The translations under genes and the position numbers were made by a program. A stretch of DNA of 64,000 bases from Ochromonas danica (Eukaryota > Sar > Chrysophyceae > Chromulinales > Chromulinaceae). Position 1 is the first letter of the stretch, and each line of letters starts with the position of its first letter. A model generated the notes under the pieces. That model searched no databases, was not told where the DNA came from, and saw only the letters and a program-made list of their open reading frames with translations. The stretch covers positions 62,001-126,000 of the forward strand of contig VKHL01000077.1 of the NCBI GenBank assembly GCA_015146655.1, written 5' to 3'. Shown here in pieces: positions 20,663-31,931 of the stretch.

Positions 20663-21721
20663 CCCTCTTCTTGGTCTAATTGTTGTTCCTTCCTAGACTA
20701 TTGACAATAGCTGATAGTAAGCACAGTCTCTCAATTGGCTGACGATGATGCCGTCGAAGAAAGCGTATCTTGAACAGATTTTCAGTTTTCTGTTTTCCAT
20801 TTGTCAATGAAAGAAATGAAGAGTATGTTTTGAAATGAAATGACGAGGTTTTACTTCAATAATCACCACACTTGATAAGGATGTTAAGTACTAGTATAGC
20901 TTAACAAATCTGTTTTATCTGTTAAGCACCAGGCCTAGGCAATAGGATGGTCGTGGTCACTCCATATATCGCTTCTATTTGTTCTGTACTAAAGAATGTA
21001 ACTTGTCGATTGTTGTAACTTGTCGTAAACAGCAGCTGAAATCCCAAAATTGGAGATTGAGCATGACCGAAAAACAAACCAAACCGAAGAAGAAACAGCA
21101 GTTTTACACAAGTATGCTTGCAGTTTTAAGTTAGACTAATCTAATTGCTTATAATAGTGATACTAATATGCCGTAACAGTCAAGCCCCTAGTCTTGGGAA
21201 TAACAGAAGCACAGAGGTCGGTCATAAACCATCCACCCTTCCCTCTCAAGCCTATACGCTAAAGCTAATACAGTCAAAGGATTTTCACCAATCATGTTGA
21301 TTCGATTCACCACAAGCTCATAGATGACTCCACAAACGTTATGAAACTAACAATAACCAATCCAATTTCACACTTCTAACATAAACATCAACATTGGGCT
21401 GAGAAAACGAATAGTCGGTAAGTAGCTGCCAATGTGAAGCGTAAGGTATCAGACATGGTGAAAGCACGATACTAACTGGACAATATGACCAACATAAAAA
21501 TAATACCGTTCAGAGGGCCAATATGATATGTACATCAACATGACCATCAAACACGTTTTCAAACACAAAACAAAAAAAGCTGAATAGCAACAACGCGATA
21601 TACTATACTTTCCATTCCATGTAATCATTCATCATCAAGATACCTAAATCATCAATATATACCAAACGAGATAATATATCCATCGTAACAACTCATGGTG
21701 GCGTGATAGAAATCAAGCATG
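20663..21721. other. Spacer without a recognised gene
   Basis: About 1.06 kb between the divergent-side start of the GST gene and the 3' end of the leucine-rich gene. AT-rich, only short frames, no RNA gene recognised. Confidence 0.5.
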
Positions 21722-23389
21722 TTAGTAGAGACAGTCACTCTCACTCCAACTGTTGGACAGCGGCATGAAGTCAAAATGCGCTTCACTTCTGCGAATCATC
21801 CCAATTCTTAAAGATGGCGGCCACGCCAGATTCTCTTTGAATAGAATCTCATCAAGAGCCGTCTCTTCAGCAGTAGCACAATATAAGACAACCTCTTTCA
21901 GCATCTGATGCTGTGCTAAAGCTAACAGACTGTGGTAGCCTGCACATGGAATCATCAAATATTCCAAGTTTTTACAGGAGACTATCACTTTCGCAATCAT
22001 CTCATCCGTAAAGTGGTATCCTGAGAGTGTATTTACACTTCCTACTCTTAACTTCTTCAAGTGTGATCCATGTTCAATAATGGCTGTCAAGCTAGCATCC
22101 GTAAACTCTACCCTACGATTGTGCAGAATAGTCACGCTTTCAACACGAGAAAGTTCTCGTAGTAGATCAATCAACATATCCTCAGACATGGTGGCTTCAA
22201 CATGTGTTAGAAAACCTTTCAGAGTGGTCTTCAACATGTTCCACTCGTACCATTCATAAATCAAGTCCGTACAAAACCACTTATTTGATGAAGCCAGCAA
22301 GTATTGCTTTTTGGGCAGAAAAGTGCCCAGCCATGTCAACCAATCCTCTCTTTCCTCCATCGTGGTCAATCCATTGTTCAGCTCGATTTTCACTTGGCGT
22401 TTTATGTCATCCACCGAGATAGAATTGCCCTCGACCAAAGACAGACTTCTCAGTTCTGGACAAAGTTCAAACAGTCGAGAAGGTTCCGCCACTTCATCAC
22501 AAGCTGCATTGCGAAAAGTCAAAGCTCTCAGTTTCGGGCATGCAGCCCCTAGATCAGATAAGAACTCATCGGTGATGACATAGTATTGCCCATAATTATT
22601 CACTTCGAGCGTATGCAAGTGCTTTCCACTAGCAGAGAGAGATGTTAACAAGGTCTGGGACTCGCAGGGGATAGACAGACACAACCTCTCCAAGCGGAAT
22701 GCATCATGACAAAGGAAGGCCATCATATCCTTGATTCGTTGTTGATCACCACTGGCCGAATGAATTTCTAAGTTCTTAAGAGTGCGAACATGTCTTGCCA
22801 TCAAGATGATCAGTTCTTCTAGAGGAGGATCAGGAGATTGGAAGAAGAAGCTAATCCTACTCAAGGTGTTACGCTCGAGGTGACCGCTCAGGACACAGAG
22901 TAGGACGCGATCAAGGTCCATCCCCATGGATGGCTCGACAGAGAGTCCATAGACTGTCACGCCCTTCAAGTTAGGGCAACGTCTGATCCAGGCTGACAGT
23001 CCATGCTCAATGGAGATCAAGTCAGTGGATGACTTAATCGAGTCTCTCCTGATTGAAATAGATCGAATGGCAGAGCAGTAAGAAGAGGAAGAGCGGTCAA
23101 ATAGTATGAGGAGGTCATCCAATAGCGAAAGTCTCACAGGGAAACTCTTCGTCAGGAAGACTTCACGACTGGCCAACCAGTTGTAAAAGATGGTCATATT
23201 CTTATCAGAAGGTATTCTCCTCGTAACCATTGCACGGCTCATAGTGAGCTTTGAAATGGAAACTAGCCAATGTTTTCGACAATGTCCTAAGCAGACAGTA
23301 TCCAAAGCAGAGAGATCCTGCCAGCCTAGCCACTGGGACAAGATTACACTACCAACATGTTCATCCAACAACAACAGCAACATCGCCAT
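21722..23389 (-). CDS. Leucine-rich-repeat protein with possible F-box-like N-terminus
   Basis: Single exon; 555 residues from the ATG at 23389. The frame extends to 23497 but opens with TTG there. The N-terminal 60 residues (HVGSVILSQWLGWQDLSAL, then DTVCLGHCRKHWL) have the length and pattern of a degenerate F-box. The rest contains irregular leucine-rich repeats, for example CPNLKGVTVYG, ACPKLRALTF, CPELRSLSLVEG, GSHLKKLRVGS and CKNLEYLMIP. This arrangement suggests a substrate-recognition subunit of an SCF ubiquitin ligase, although the F-box assignment is only inferred. No membrane segment beyond the Leu-rich start (MAMLLLLLDEH). It shares a 258-bp divergent promoter with the helicase gene at 23648. 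Confidence 0.7.
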   Translation of the reverse strand: MAMLLLLLDEHVGSVILSQWLGWQDLSALDTVCLGHCRKHWLVSISKLTMSRAMVTRRIPSDKNMTIFYNWLASREVFLTKSFPVRLSLLDDLLILFDRSSSSYCSAIRSISIRRDSIKSSTDLISIEHGLSAWIRRCPNLKGVTVYGLSVEPSMGMDLDRVLLCVLSGHLERNTLSRISFFFQSPDPPLEELIILMARHVRTLKNLEIHSASGDQQRIKDMMAFLCHDAFRLERLCLSIPCESQTLLTSLSASGKHLHTLEVNNYGQYYVITDEFLSDLGAACPKLRALTFRNAACDEVAEPSRLFELCPELRSLSLVEGNSISVDDIKRQVKIELNNGLTTMEEREDWLTWLGTFLPKKQYLLASSNKWFCTDLIYEWYEWNMLKTTLKGFLTHVEATMSEDMLIDLLRELSRVESVTILHNRRVEFTDASLTAIIEHGSHLKKLRVGSVNTLSGYHFTDEMIAKVIVSCKNLEYLMIPCAGYHSLLALAQHQMLKEVVLYCATAEETALDEILFKENLAWPPSLRIGMIRRSEAHFDFMPLSNSWSESDCLY

Positions 23390-23647
23390 CAACACAACTT
23401 GGCCGAAGGTGAAAAGGTTTGCTTGATTGTGGGATCTCTGATCTTGATGTTCCGCGCTCTCTCTGCCTTTCCCCACCCGCAGACACAAACTCTGCAAAGT
23501 TAACAGTTCCGCTACAGAAATTCGAGTTTTTTTCTGAGAGAAAACCTTGCATTTAATGGGTGGTCAATGAAAAACCACTTTTTCCCAAAGGCGGAAAGCC
23601 CGTTTCTTGAATTGGTGGTATGATTTTCAGTTCAAAAGGCTACGGGT
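23390..23647. promoter_or_regulatory. Bidirectional promoter region
   Basis: Only 258 bp separate the start codons of the divergent leucine-rich gene and the FANCJ-like helicase, so both promoters must lie here. No motif was identified with confidence. Confidence 0.5.
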
Positions 23648-26600
23648 ATGATGGAGAGCTGTGGTGGCTGTGATAGTAACAACAGTAACAGTAACAGTGG
23701 CAGTCACTGTCAGCAGCAGTCAACAGTGGCAGTGGCAGTGGCAGTGGGAGGCTCTGCTGCTGCTTCTAATACATCATCATCATCATCATCAACAACAACA
23801 ACAGCGGCAGCACCAGATCCTAATGCCTATCAAATACATGGATACACTGTCCTCTTCCCTGAAGGACGAAAACCTTTCGCAGCTCAACTCTCTGTCATCT
23901 CTAAAGTCCTTCATGCTTTAAAAGAAGGAAAGAATGCTCTGTTAGAAAGTCCTACAGGAACAGGCAAGGTGAGTCTATATCATAACAAAACAAATACTTT
24001 TGTCTTCTCTCATGGGATGTCTATCTCGTGTGGTAGACCTTGGCCATTCTCTCTAGCACACTTGCTTATCAAGCTTCTCTTCAAGCTCAAGCTGAGGCCA
24101 CAACTTCAAACAAGCCACTTGATAGTTTACACACCTTGGACAAAGAGATTGATGCTGCGTTATTTGAGAAAACTCCCATGAAGAAGGTTGATAAAGGACC
24201 AGTTATTCCGAAAGTCTTCTATTGTAGTCGTACACATTCCCAACTAAAGCAGATTGTGGAGGAATTTCGTCGTTGCCATCCCGCTTACAGCAAACAACCA
24301 AAGATGTGCATCTTAGGGTCTAGATCTCATCTTTGTATCAATGATAAAGCACTTCAATGGCATGCTGAAGGGAAACCATTGGATGAAGTTTGTCAATCTC
24401 TACGAGATGCTCATGCTTGCGAATTCATTCGAAAAATGAAGTTTGCCGACCGTACTGCTCATGCTCTACGTCGAATGGGTGTATGGGATATAGAAGATGC
24501 TGTAGAACAGGGAAGAGAATGTGGTGGTTGTCCCTATTATGCCACTCGAGTGATCTTCGAGGAGGCACGCTATATACTCGCTCCGTATAACTATCTACTC
24601 GATCCTAGTATACGTAAAGCTTTGAAAATTGATTTGAGTGGTGCTATTGTGGTATTCGATGAGGCCCATAATATCGAAGATACCGCAAGAGAAGGTGCTT
24701 CTATTGATGTATTGCCAAATGTCTTCACTTTGTGCATTTACGAACTTGAGAAGTTGTTGACAGAAGACTGTTCGTATATTTATATCAATGGAATAATCGA
24801 GTTCATTAAACAATTGGGGAAATGGGTTCAGGAGATGGGAGAGACTCTTTTCCATGCCTCATCCTCTCTCAAAGCCAGCACTCCCAGCGATCGCTCTACA
24901 CTACATCGTTCGAAAGGCAACGGTGGTCATAACTATACTCAAGCTTCTCAAAGTCGATATGGTAGCCAACAATCAACGGAAGACCAAGAATGTGTTTGGG
25001 ACGGAGAAGAGTTTCTCTACATATTCTCTACACGATACCAACTCACAGAAGCCTCTCTTGCAGTCTACAAGGAACTTCTCCTTCGTTTAGAGGAAAAACA
25101 AGAAGAAGCTAAGGAATTGCGTTCTTCATCTAAAGAAGAAGAAGGTGTGAGAAGGGAGACGTTTGTGCCAATTATCTCAACCTTGACCATCTCCTTTCTG
25201 CGGAAACTCTTCTCAATATTGGACTTCATGATGCGCAATAATCAATCACGTGCCACTGATTTCCGCATTGTCATTCAAAAGATAGAGAATGAATCAAATA
25301 GATCAGCCACCACTACCAAACGCAAGAAATCCAATACCTCAAACGAGATTGTTGAAGCTCGTACAGTCTATCCAGTCAGCTTTCATATCTGGTGCATGAC
25401 TGCAGCAGTGGTATTCGAAGATCTGGTTGGCTCTGCTCGTAGCATAATTCTGACCTCGGGAACTCTATCTCCATTAGATGCATTTGCTACCGAACTTGGT
25501 ACTCCGTTTCCCATTCGCTTGGAAGCACGCCATGTGATTGACCTGGGCAAGCAGCTTTTCGCTGCTACTTTTGATTCCTTTGATGGTAACTCATTGTTAT
25601 CGACGTATCAGCATCAACAATCTGACGGATATTTGGATGTTGTTGGAAGAGCATTGATGATGCTGATTCGTCTAACCCCTGGTGGAACATTACTATTCGT
25701 GCCTTCTTATCGACTTTTACAACGATTATACGAGCGTTGGAGTCGAATTGGATTGCTCGAAGAGATTCAAAAGGTTGTCTCGTGTCGCATTTATTTTGAA
25801 CAAAAGGCGAACAATGATATGTCCAGCGTTCTGCAAGCTTACTACGAGGATCTTTCTTTGAAAGGCAGTAAGGCGGCAATGGTAGCAGTGTGTCGAGGCA
25901 AAGTCTCGGAGGGGATTAACTTCTCTGATCATTATGCTCGTACTGTGGCTGTGCTAGGGATTCCATTTCCGGCGCTCTATGATCTTCAAGTTCATTTAAA
26001 GAAAGACTATCAGGATCGAAAGTTTGTAGCTATGATGAACAATAATAACCTGGCTACTCAGGCATCTTCACCTTTCACTGGAGCGCGTAATGCCGACGCC
26101 TGCTTTACTCCAGCTTCGACTACCAAAGGCAGCGTGGGACAGTCGAGCAATACCTACTACACGCCATTCAAGACAGCTGCTGTACCTCCTCCTTTTTCGG
26201 CAACCGCCACAACTGAGACGGCTCCCGTGCCTTGTATTAATGGCAAGATGTGGTATAACCAGCAAGCCTTCCGAGCAATCAATCAAGCTATTGGCAGATG
26301 TATTCGCCATAGAAATGATTTCGGATCTATCATCCTCCTCGATCCTCGTTTCTACCAAGACAACGTTGTGCAAAATCTCTCGCGATGGATGCGCGATGAA
26401 ACTCGGCACTTTGATCGATTAGAGGACTGTATTCTCCCTTTGCAACACTTTTTCCAACCTTTTGACTCTTATTCCACGTTGGATCATGGAGTGAAAGAGG
26501 AGAAGAAAGTTAAACAGAATCTACATCGCGTCAAAGTTCAGATTGAAGTAGAGGAGGAAGAAGAAGAGGAGACGGGGACTGTGGATGAACAAGAAGAGAG

Positions 26601-27441
26601 CAAAAAGCCAGAGCAGCGCAGGATAAGTCGGGGATCTATACGTGATGCCTTCTCCAAGATTATTAAGCAACAGCGAAATGAGTCTGCACAAAACGCCAGT
26701 CCATCAAACTCACCATATCGCCCGACAGTTGTAAGTAGCCCACCAAAAGACCAAACCCGAAATAATGCTGAAGGAGAACAAGATGAAGAGAATGAAGCTG
26801 AGAGTCAGCTATCAAGATTGCAAGTTAGTCCCTCTAATAGTACTCGAACTGCGGTGCTGCATCATCTTCAACTTCTGTGGAAAGATTTGTTTATTCGTCG
26901 TGAAGAGTCAATGGTTGAAGGTTTTGGATGGATGGAGCAATTAGAGAACACTCTTCCTCCTCAACTCTCGGCCCTGCACGAGTTGTTCTCTCCAGGTGCA
27001 CTTGTGGATTTGTCTACGGAGAATCTTCTACCAGGAGGCAGTGTTCCATGGCATTTTCTCATTGCTTCCATGGGAGCTAATGCAGCGACTCAACCAGCTC
27101 AACTACGAGGAAACGAAATTCTTCGCTTTCCTTGGATGAATCAATCACTTTTTGCTAACTCTTCTGCCGGGTCAGTTATTTCGCATGCAATGGACAACAA
27201 GTTGATCGTTGTGAGTGAAGAATGGCACAAAGCTGATCAAGTGGTCTATCAACTGGTATTCTTGTCGATAAGCAACGAAATGGGAAATATGGCATTATGT
27301 GGCTCGCCTCTCGTTAATGGGAATGATCTTGAAGAGGATTGCAGTGATTACGAGCTTTTAGCCGCGAAAGTGATTGCCACAACTCCTGTACAAGCCTCGA
27401 TGCTCTACAAAACATTTGTGAAACACTCAATAATCAATTAG
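23648..27441 (+). CDS. FANCJ/BRIP1-like Fe-S DEAH helicase (2 exons)
   Basis: Exons 23648-23968 and 24037-27441; the 68-bp GT-AG intron splits the Walker A motif (ESPTGTGK|TLAILSSTLAYQ), giving 1241 residues. XPD-family hallmarks: Walker A (about residues 101-108), an Fe-S cluster domain with Cys in SRSHLCIND, DAHACEF and RECGGCPYY, NYLLDP, Walker B VVFDEAHNIED, GKVSEGINFSD, and motif VI QAIGRCIRHRNDFGS. NYLLDPSIR and GRCIRHRND fit FANCJ better than RTEL1. FANCJ is a 5'-3' helicase for interstrand-crosslink and G-quadruplex repair in the nucleus. The N-terminus has Ser/Thr and Ala/Val runs; after about residue 830 a charged, likely disordered tail of about 400 residues contains no recognised PIP or BRCA1-binding motif. 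No obvious defects. Confidence 0.9.
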
Positions 27442-27519
27442 AGATCTTATTCAACAGTGTGATACTACTTGGTACTCTTTAAGCCGCTGTTATGGTCTGG
27501 CGGTTTACTTTGCCCCGGG

Positions 27520-27828
27520 TCAGGGCGGCAAGAGAAGATTACACTTTGACTTTGACTTGTTAGCTAACTTTTTAAGACCTCGTTTCAGTAATTTTGAAGA
27601 CTTTGGTGGAAATACTATGTTATTTCTGCTGCTCAAGCGTTGTGTAGTGGAGAAGGCATTCGAAATACTTCGGTCTTTCAATTTAGTGAATCCAAAACCA
27701 TTCTCACCAAGCTTCTCTGCAATGCAACACATTGCTCCAGTGCCAAGGAAGAGATCTGCAGAAGAGATGATGGAGACAGCGGGGCCAAGAGCAGCAATAA
27801 CAGCAACCCGTGAAGAGAATGGAGCCAT
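27520..27828 (-). CDS. Hypothetical 102-residue protein (weak)
   Basis: ATG start at 27828. The N-terminus is Ala/Ser/hydrophobic (MAPFSSRVAVIAALGPAVS), the C-terminus strongly basic (LLKRGLKKLANKSKSK). It could be a small organelle-targeted protein. No family is recognised, and a plus-strand frame overlaps it. A poly-C run (27922-27938) lies just upstream of its start. Confidence 0.22.
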   Translation of the reverse strand: MAPFSSRVAVIAALGPAVSIISSADLFLGTGAMCCIAEKLGENGFGFTKLKDRSISNAFSTTQRLSSRNNIVFPPKSSKLLKRGLKKLANKSKSKCNLLLPP

Positions 27829-27921
27829 GTCACACGCAGAAAAGGCAAATTGATGAAGAGATCATTGGAAGGCGAAGAAGGAGTCTTCTTCCAAGCGTTC
27901 CCCTCCAAGTAGACGAAGGTG

Positions 27922-27938
27922 CCCCCCCCCCCCCCCCC
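27922..27938 (+). repeat. Poly-C tract
   Basis: A run of about 17 C residues, with another short C/T stretch beside it. It is G-quadruplex capable on the opposite strand. Confidence 0.8.
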
Positions 27939-28422
27939 TCCCTTTCTGCACCGCATAGAGTTTACTGAAGTAAGTCTTCGAATGGGGGTTGTAATCCTAA
28001 TCGTAAATTACGACAACCTGACAGTCTTCAATTTACACTGCGGGCATCACTCAACAGAGAGAGAGAGAGTGTGTGTGTTTCCTTGTTGACTTGTGCGGAT
28101 ACAGAAACGTGTTTATTGTTGCTCTCTCTCCGCTCTGCTGCTCCTCCTCCTATTTCACATCCCAACATACTGTAGAAGAAGAAGAAGTTCGAGTTGGAGT
28201 TACTGTAGAGTTGATGTTCTGCTAGACTGCTGCTGGGATGATGTCAAGTGTTCTACAAGGAAGGTAGTGTTTGCTGCGATGTGATAGAGGAGGTAGTCTT
28301 GTGTTATCTAGACCACTGTCTTTCTCACAATTCATTCCATTTTAATACTATACTAGTATTATAATTTACAACAACACTAGTCTACTACTACTATTGATAC
28401 TACTATCTACTACAGTAAAACC

Positions 28423-29751
28423 ATGTTTTCTTCTGTCTCTCCTGCAATGGCCTTTCTGGCACAAGATCGACTTTTACAATGCTTTCTTAAAGGAAGTATC
28501 TTCGAAAAGCATACAACCTATAAATATGGTGTAAACTATGTCCAGATTCGTTCTAAAGATAGCCAACAACGACAAGTTGTAGTGGATAGAAAGAACAAAA
28601 AGCCTACCTTGGTCTTACTTCATGGTTATGGCCTGGGATTAGGATTCTTTTATGGTAAGTAGACTAGTAGTGTGACTACCTGACTGATCTTCTCTAACCT
28701 TTTTATTATATCTTATGAATGGTGTTAATGTTAATGACATGGTAATGACATGGTAATGATATGATGTGTTTGATTAGATAACTATGACCATCTAGCTCAT
28801 AATTTTGATCGTGTGATTGCTGTGGATTGGCCTGGTATGGGCTGTAGTGCAAGAGATATTCTAAAAATGAAGAAAATCAGTGGGTTAAGTAATGCACCCA
28901 AGAGATGGTTTAATACTACTACTAGTCGAGAAGCCTATGAGAAGGCGTTAGCTCATCAAGTCACTGAAGAGTTTGTAGATAGTCTGGAAGAGCTTCGTGT
29001 ACAAGAGGGATTGACTGACTTTGTCTTGGCAGGACATTCTCTAGGTGGATTCCTTTCTGCCAAATATGCTTTAAAATATCCAAAACATATAAAGGGATTA
29101 GTGTTGATATCCCCCGTGGGTGTTACTAACCCTCCACCTGTCGAACAACATGCTGAACCTGGACAACTAGATTGGAGAATGCGTCTTATTAAGAACTTAT
29201 GGGAGATGAATTTCACACCACAATCAGTTGTTCGTATAGCAGGATCTCATGGACCTAAACTAGTGAAGAATGCGATTTCGATTGATGGTCGTTTCTCCAA
29301 ACAGTTTCAATCAGAAGAATTGCAAGTACTGTCAGACTATTTTTATCATATCACTGCACTACCAGGAAGTGGGGAATATGCTTTAAATTCTTTGTTACAA
29401 CCAATCTTTACCAAACCCGAGTCAGAGTCTGAGGTATCTGAAGCCAATTCAAGAGATTCTCCATCATCGAGTAGGAGAGAAAAGAGAAAGCGAAGAGGTT
29501 ACTCTAGTGGAGTCTACGCCCGAGAGCCTCTGGAGCAAGAGTTAAGCTCTTTACGCATGCCTATTTTGTTGATGTACGGTGATAAAGATTGGCTCTATTA
29601 CCCAACTGCTTCTGACAGTATTGATCTGTGGAACAAGTCAGGTGGTCGAGCAGAGTTGAAGATAATCAACAATGCTGGTCATCATTTATACATGGATAAC
29701 TCAAAAGACTTTAATAACTCTGTCGTAGATTGGGTGAGAAATACTCTGTAG
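28423..29751 (+). CDS. ABHD4/5 (CGI-58)-type alpha/beta hydrolase (2 exons)
   Basis: Exons 28423-28654 and 28778-29751; the 123-bp GT-AG intron is in phase 1 (FFYG|DNYDHL becomes FFYDNYDHL), giving 401 residues. The oxyanion-hole motif LLHGYGLGLGFF leads to the nucleophile elbow AGHSLGGFLS (Ser at about residue 165). The acid is probably in YGDKDWLY, and the C-terminal NAGHHLYMDN carries the H-x4-D motif of the CGI-58/ABHD4/ICT1 group, linked to lysophosphatidic-acid acyltransferase or lysophospholipase activity. It likely acts in phospholipid or lipid-droplet metabolism. An 80-residue charged insertion (ESESEVSEANSRDSPSSSRR region) before the acid is lineage-specific. Start: first ATG, with an AT-rich leader. 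Confidence 0.88.
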
Positions 29752-30548
29752 AGTTAATATTGTTTATGTAATATGTTCATAATAGAAGGCCTCAGGTACC
29801 TTCTCTTTACTGCTTTGGATGGTGTAGTCGCAGTGACATCTTTAGATTAGCGCCACCATACAAAATGATGTAGCCTATTCTTGATTTAATTATAATAATA
29901 ACAATAAGACGAACAACAATCAATCTTCCTCTCAATACCTTTATTATTGACCTACGTAGCGATGAATAAGAGTTACTACTAAATCATAACAACAACTCGT
30001 TGACATTCTGTCAGACAATGTCGACAACACCTCCGCCAACGCACTCAATCGCAATGGCAACTCTCGCACACACACTCCACGATGACCCTGCCAGCGATAT
30101 CACCTCTCCAACTCACTCACACCAACCACTCCTCCCTTGCCTGCTGATCCTCCTCCTTCTTGCCTCATGTCTCCTAAGATCAACCCATTCAACACACAAA
30201 GCCACTCACTTCGACAACTTCCCAAACAGGCCATATCCCACTGAGAGAGATGCTGCGCACAATATCCTTATCCAATACTTTCAGTATTAGTATTGAGGTA
30301 ATTTGCGCACTAGTTGTGCATACACCCACCCACCCACACACACACACACACACACGACCCAGTCTATAGGGTGACATTACGATGAAAGTTATGATGATTT
30401 ATACTGTAACTACAGTTAGTGAAGATATTTTGTTGAATCATCTGATTCACTTCCTTTTCTATCATCCTATAGATTGTATTGTTGGCACAGATAGCATCTT
30501 GATCAAGATAATGTAATAATATGTAATGTAAAACTCATCTAATCTCTT
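29752..30548. other. Spacer with microsatellites
   Basis: No gene is supported. It contains a (CCCA)/(CA) run at about 30323-30355. The Thr/His/Pro-rich plus-strand frame ending at 30290 is low-complexity and not convincing. Confidence 0.5.
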
Positions 30549-31758
30549 CTAATCTTCATCACGATTACTATATAACATTTGATTTCCATAATCGTTTTCA
30601 AAAGCAAGTCTTTTCATACGACTCATTTCTTTCCATATGGATAACTCTGTTCGAAAAGTTGGTAATTGTTGATGTTTTAGATACCCTTTATAAGTGATAT
30701 GCTAACTTCTCTAATGCAAACATGGTATCATAAAGAGGATGAATGACACATTGTCCTTTTATCCAAGCAAAATCACGGAATAACATTAAGACTTCATAGG
30801 ATGATTTCATCATTTTATGAGATGGATTATCACGAGAATGGAAAAGATGTTGATACCAATAGATTTCAATAAAACCTTTCGTCTCTTCCCCTTCCAATGG
30901 TTGTGGAGGTTACACAGGATGGTTGGGTTGCCCTGGTTGCATGGGCAGCACTTGTGTGTGTTGTATCCCTTCTTGTCCTGCAACAACTGCTGCTGCTGCT
31001 GCTGCTACTGGCAGTGCTGAGACTGTTGGGACAGCTGGTGCTAATGATGGATAACATGGTATTAACAACACTTCACATAATATCACTTCCATAATATCTT
31101 TCTTTACTTTATGTATCTCTTTTCAAATATTCAAATTTACGAATGTATTTATCAAAGACAGTGGTTAAGAAGTATTGGAATGTACATAGCTTACTATAAG
31201 ATCGTTTAGCCCATTCTTCATAATCAGAATAAAGTCGAAGAAACCAATCACGATGGACAAATATAAAACGTATTTCCAGGTTGTTGATCATCAGATTCGT
31301 TATATTGCTAATTAGTAGTGGTAGTAGTAGTGGTAGTGGTAGTATTGGCAATGTTAGGGGCAGTGTTAGCGAGGTTAATGGTTAATAGCTTATATAAAGC
31401 TTGTAGAGCGTGTAGATCAAGTTGTGCAAAAGTCTCTGAGGAGATAATGGTAACAGGGAAATGCTAATGATGATGGTAATAACAACTCGTGATGTTCATT
31501 GACTTCTTTATGCTTTGCTAGATTTTTGGCAAGAGGATGGAAGAACTTGATACTTTGACTTGGAGAGCAAATGCCATATTGTGGCAAGGCAGTGTGGAGT
31601 TGTGTCTGTCAGCAGGTGTTGGATACAGTAATTAGTGTTGATCCTGTTTTATGTGGACCAATATGAAGATAGAGGGTTCTTTTAGTACTCCTTGATGAGG
31701 GTAGAAGAGGTATGAAAACCAGGAAAATGAGGAAAAGAAAAAGCAGAGCGGAAGACAT
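30549..31758 (-). pseudogene. Golgi-type sulfotransferase, apparently decayed
   Basis: Minus strand, ATG at 31758: a type II anchor (MSSALLFLFLIFLVFIPLLP) leads into RTLYLHIGPHKTGST, the 5'-phosphosulfate-binding P-loop typical of sulfotransferases. The frame meets a TGA about 10 codons later. Homologous pieces then continue in other frames: QYGICSPS; IISSETFAQLDLHALQALYK (compare 'iSSE.f'); RFIFVHRDWFLRLYSDYEEW (3'-phosphate-binding Arg...Ser motif) near 31250; GQCVIHPLYDTMFALEKLAY near 30700; and LKHQQLPTFRTELSIWKEMS ending at a TAG (30549-30551). At least one in-frame stop and two or three frame changes are needed. Some gaps could be introns; an ACC/ACT microsatellite (31318-31346) interrupts one. 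When intact it would have sulfated glycans or proteins in the Golgi. Confidence 0.6.
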
Positions 31759-31931
31759 CTTATGCTGACCAAGGCCAATTCCATTTCATTCTGTAACAAC
31801 CAGTTTTTGTTACTTTGCTGACAAATGAAGTTCACTTTGAAAGCCATTTTCACGAGTTTGGTGGCGATGGAGTTGTTGCGCCAAAGATAACACAAAACAA
31901 ACAACCAAACCAATGCAGATGTCACAATTTT
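31759..31931. promoter_or_regulatory. Divergent promoter region between two pseudogenes
   Basis: 173 bp separate the opposed ATGs of the sulfotransferase pseudogene and the Cys-rich secreted pseudogene. No motif is identified. Confidence 0.3.

Noticed and set aside
23648-27441. RTEL1 as the identity of the helicase
   Set aside because: The NYLLDPSIR and GRCIRHRND signatures match FANCJ better; RTEL1-specific C-terminal harmonin-like domains are not seen.
30018-30290. Thr/Pro/His-rich plus-strand frame with one hydrophobic stretch
   Set aside because: Low-complexity composition next to microsatellites; no splice or homology support.
31632-31700. A 21-nt intron removing the TGA of the sulfotransferase
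   Set aside because: GTATCC...GACAG would be far shorter than every other intron here (58 bp or more), and later frame breaks would remain.
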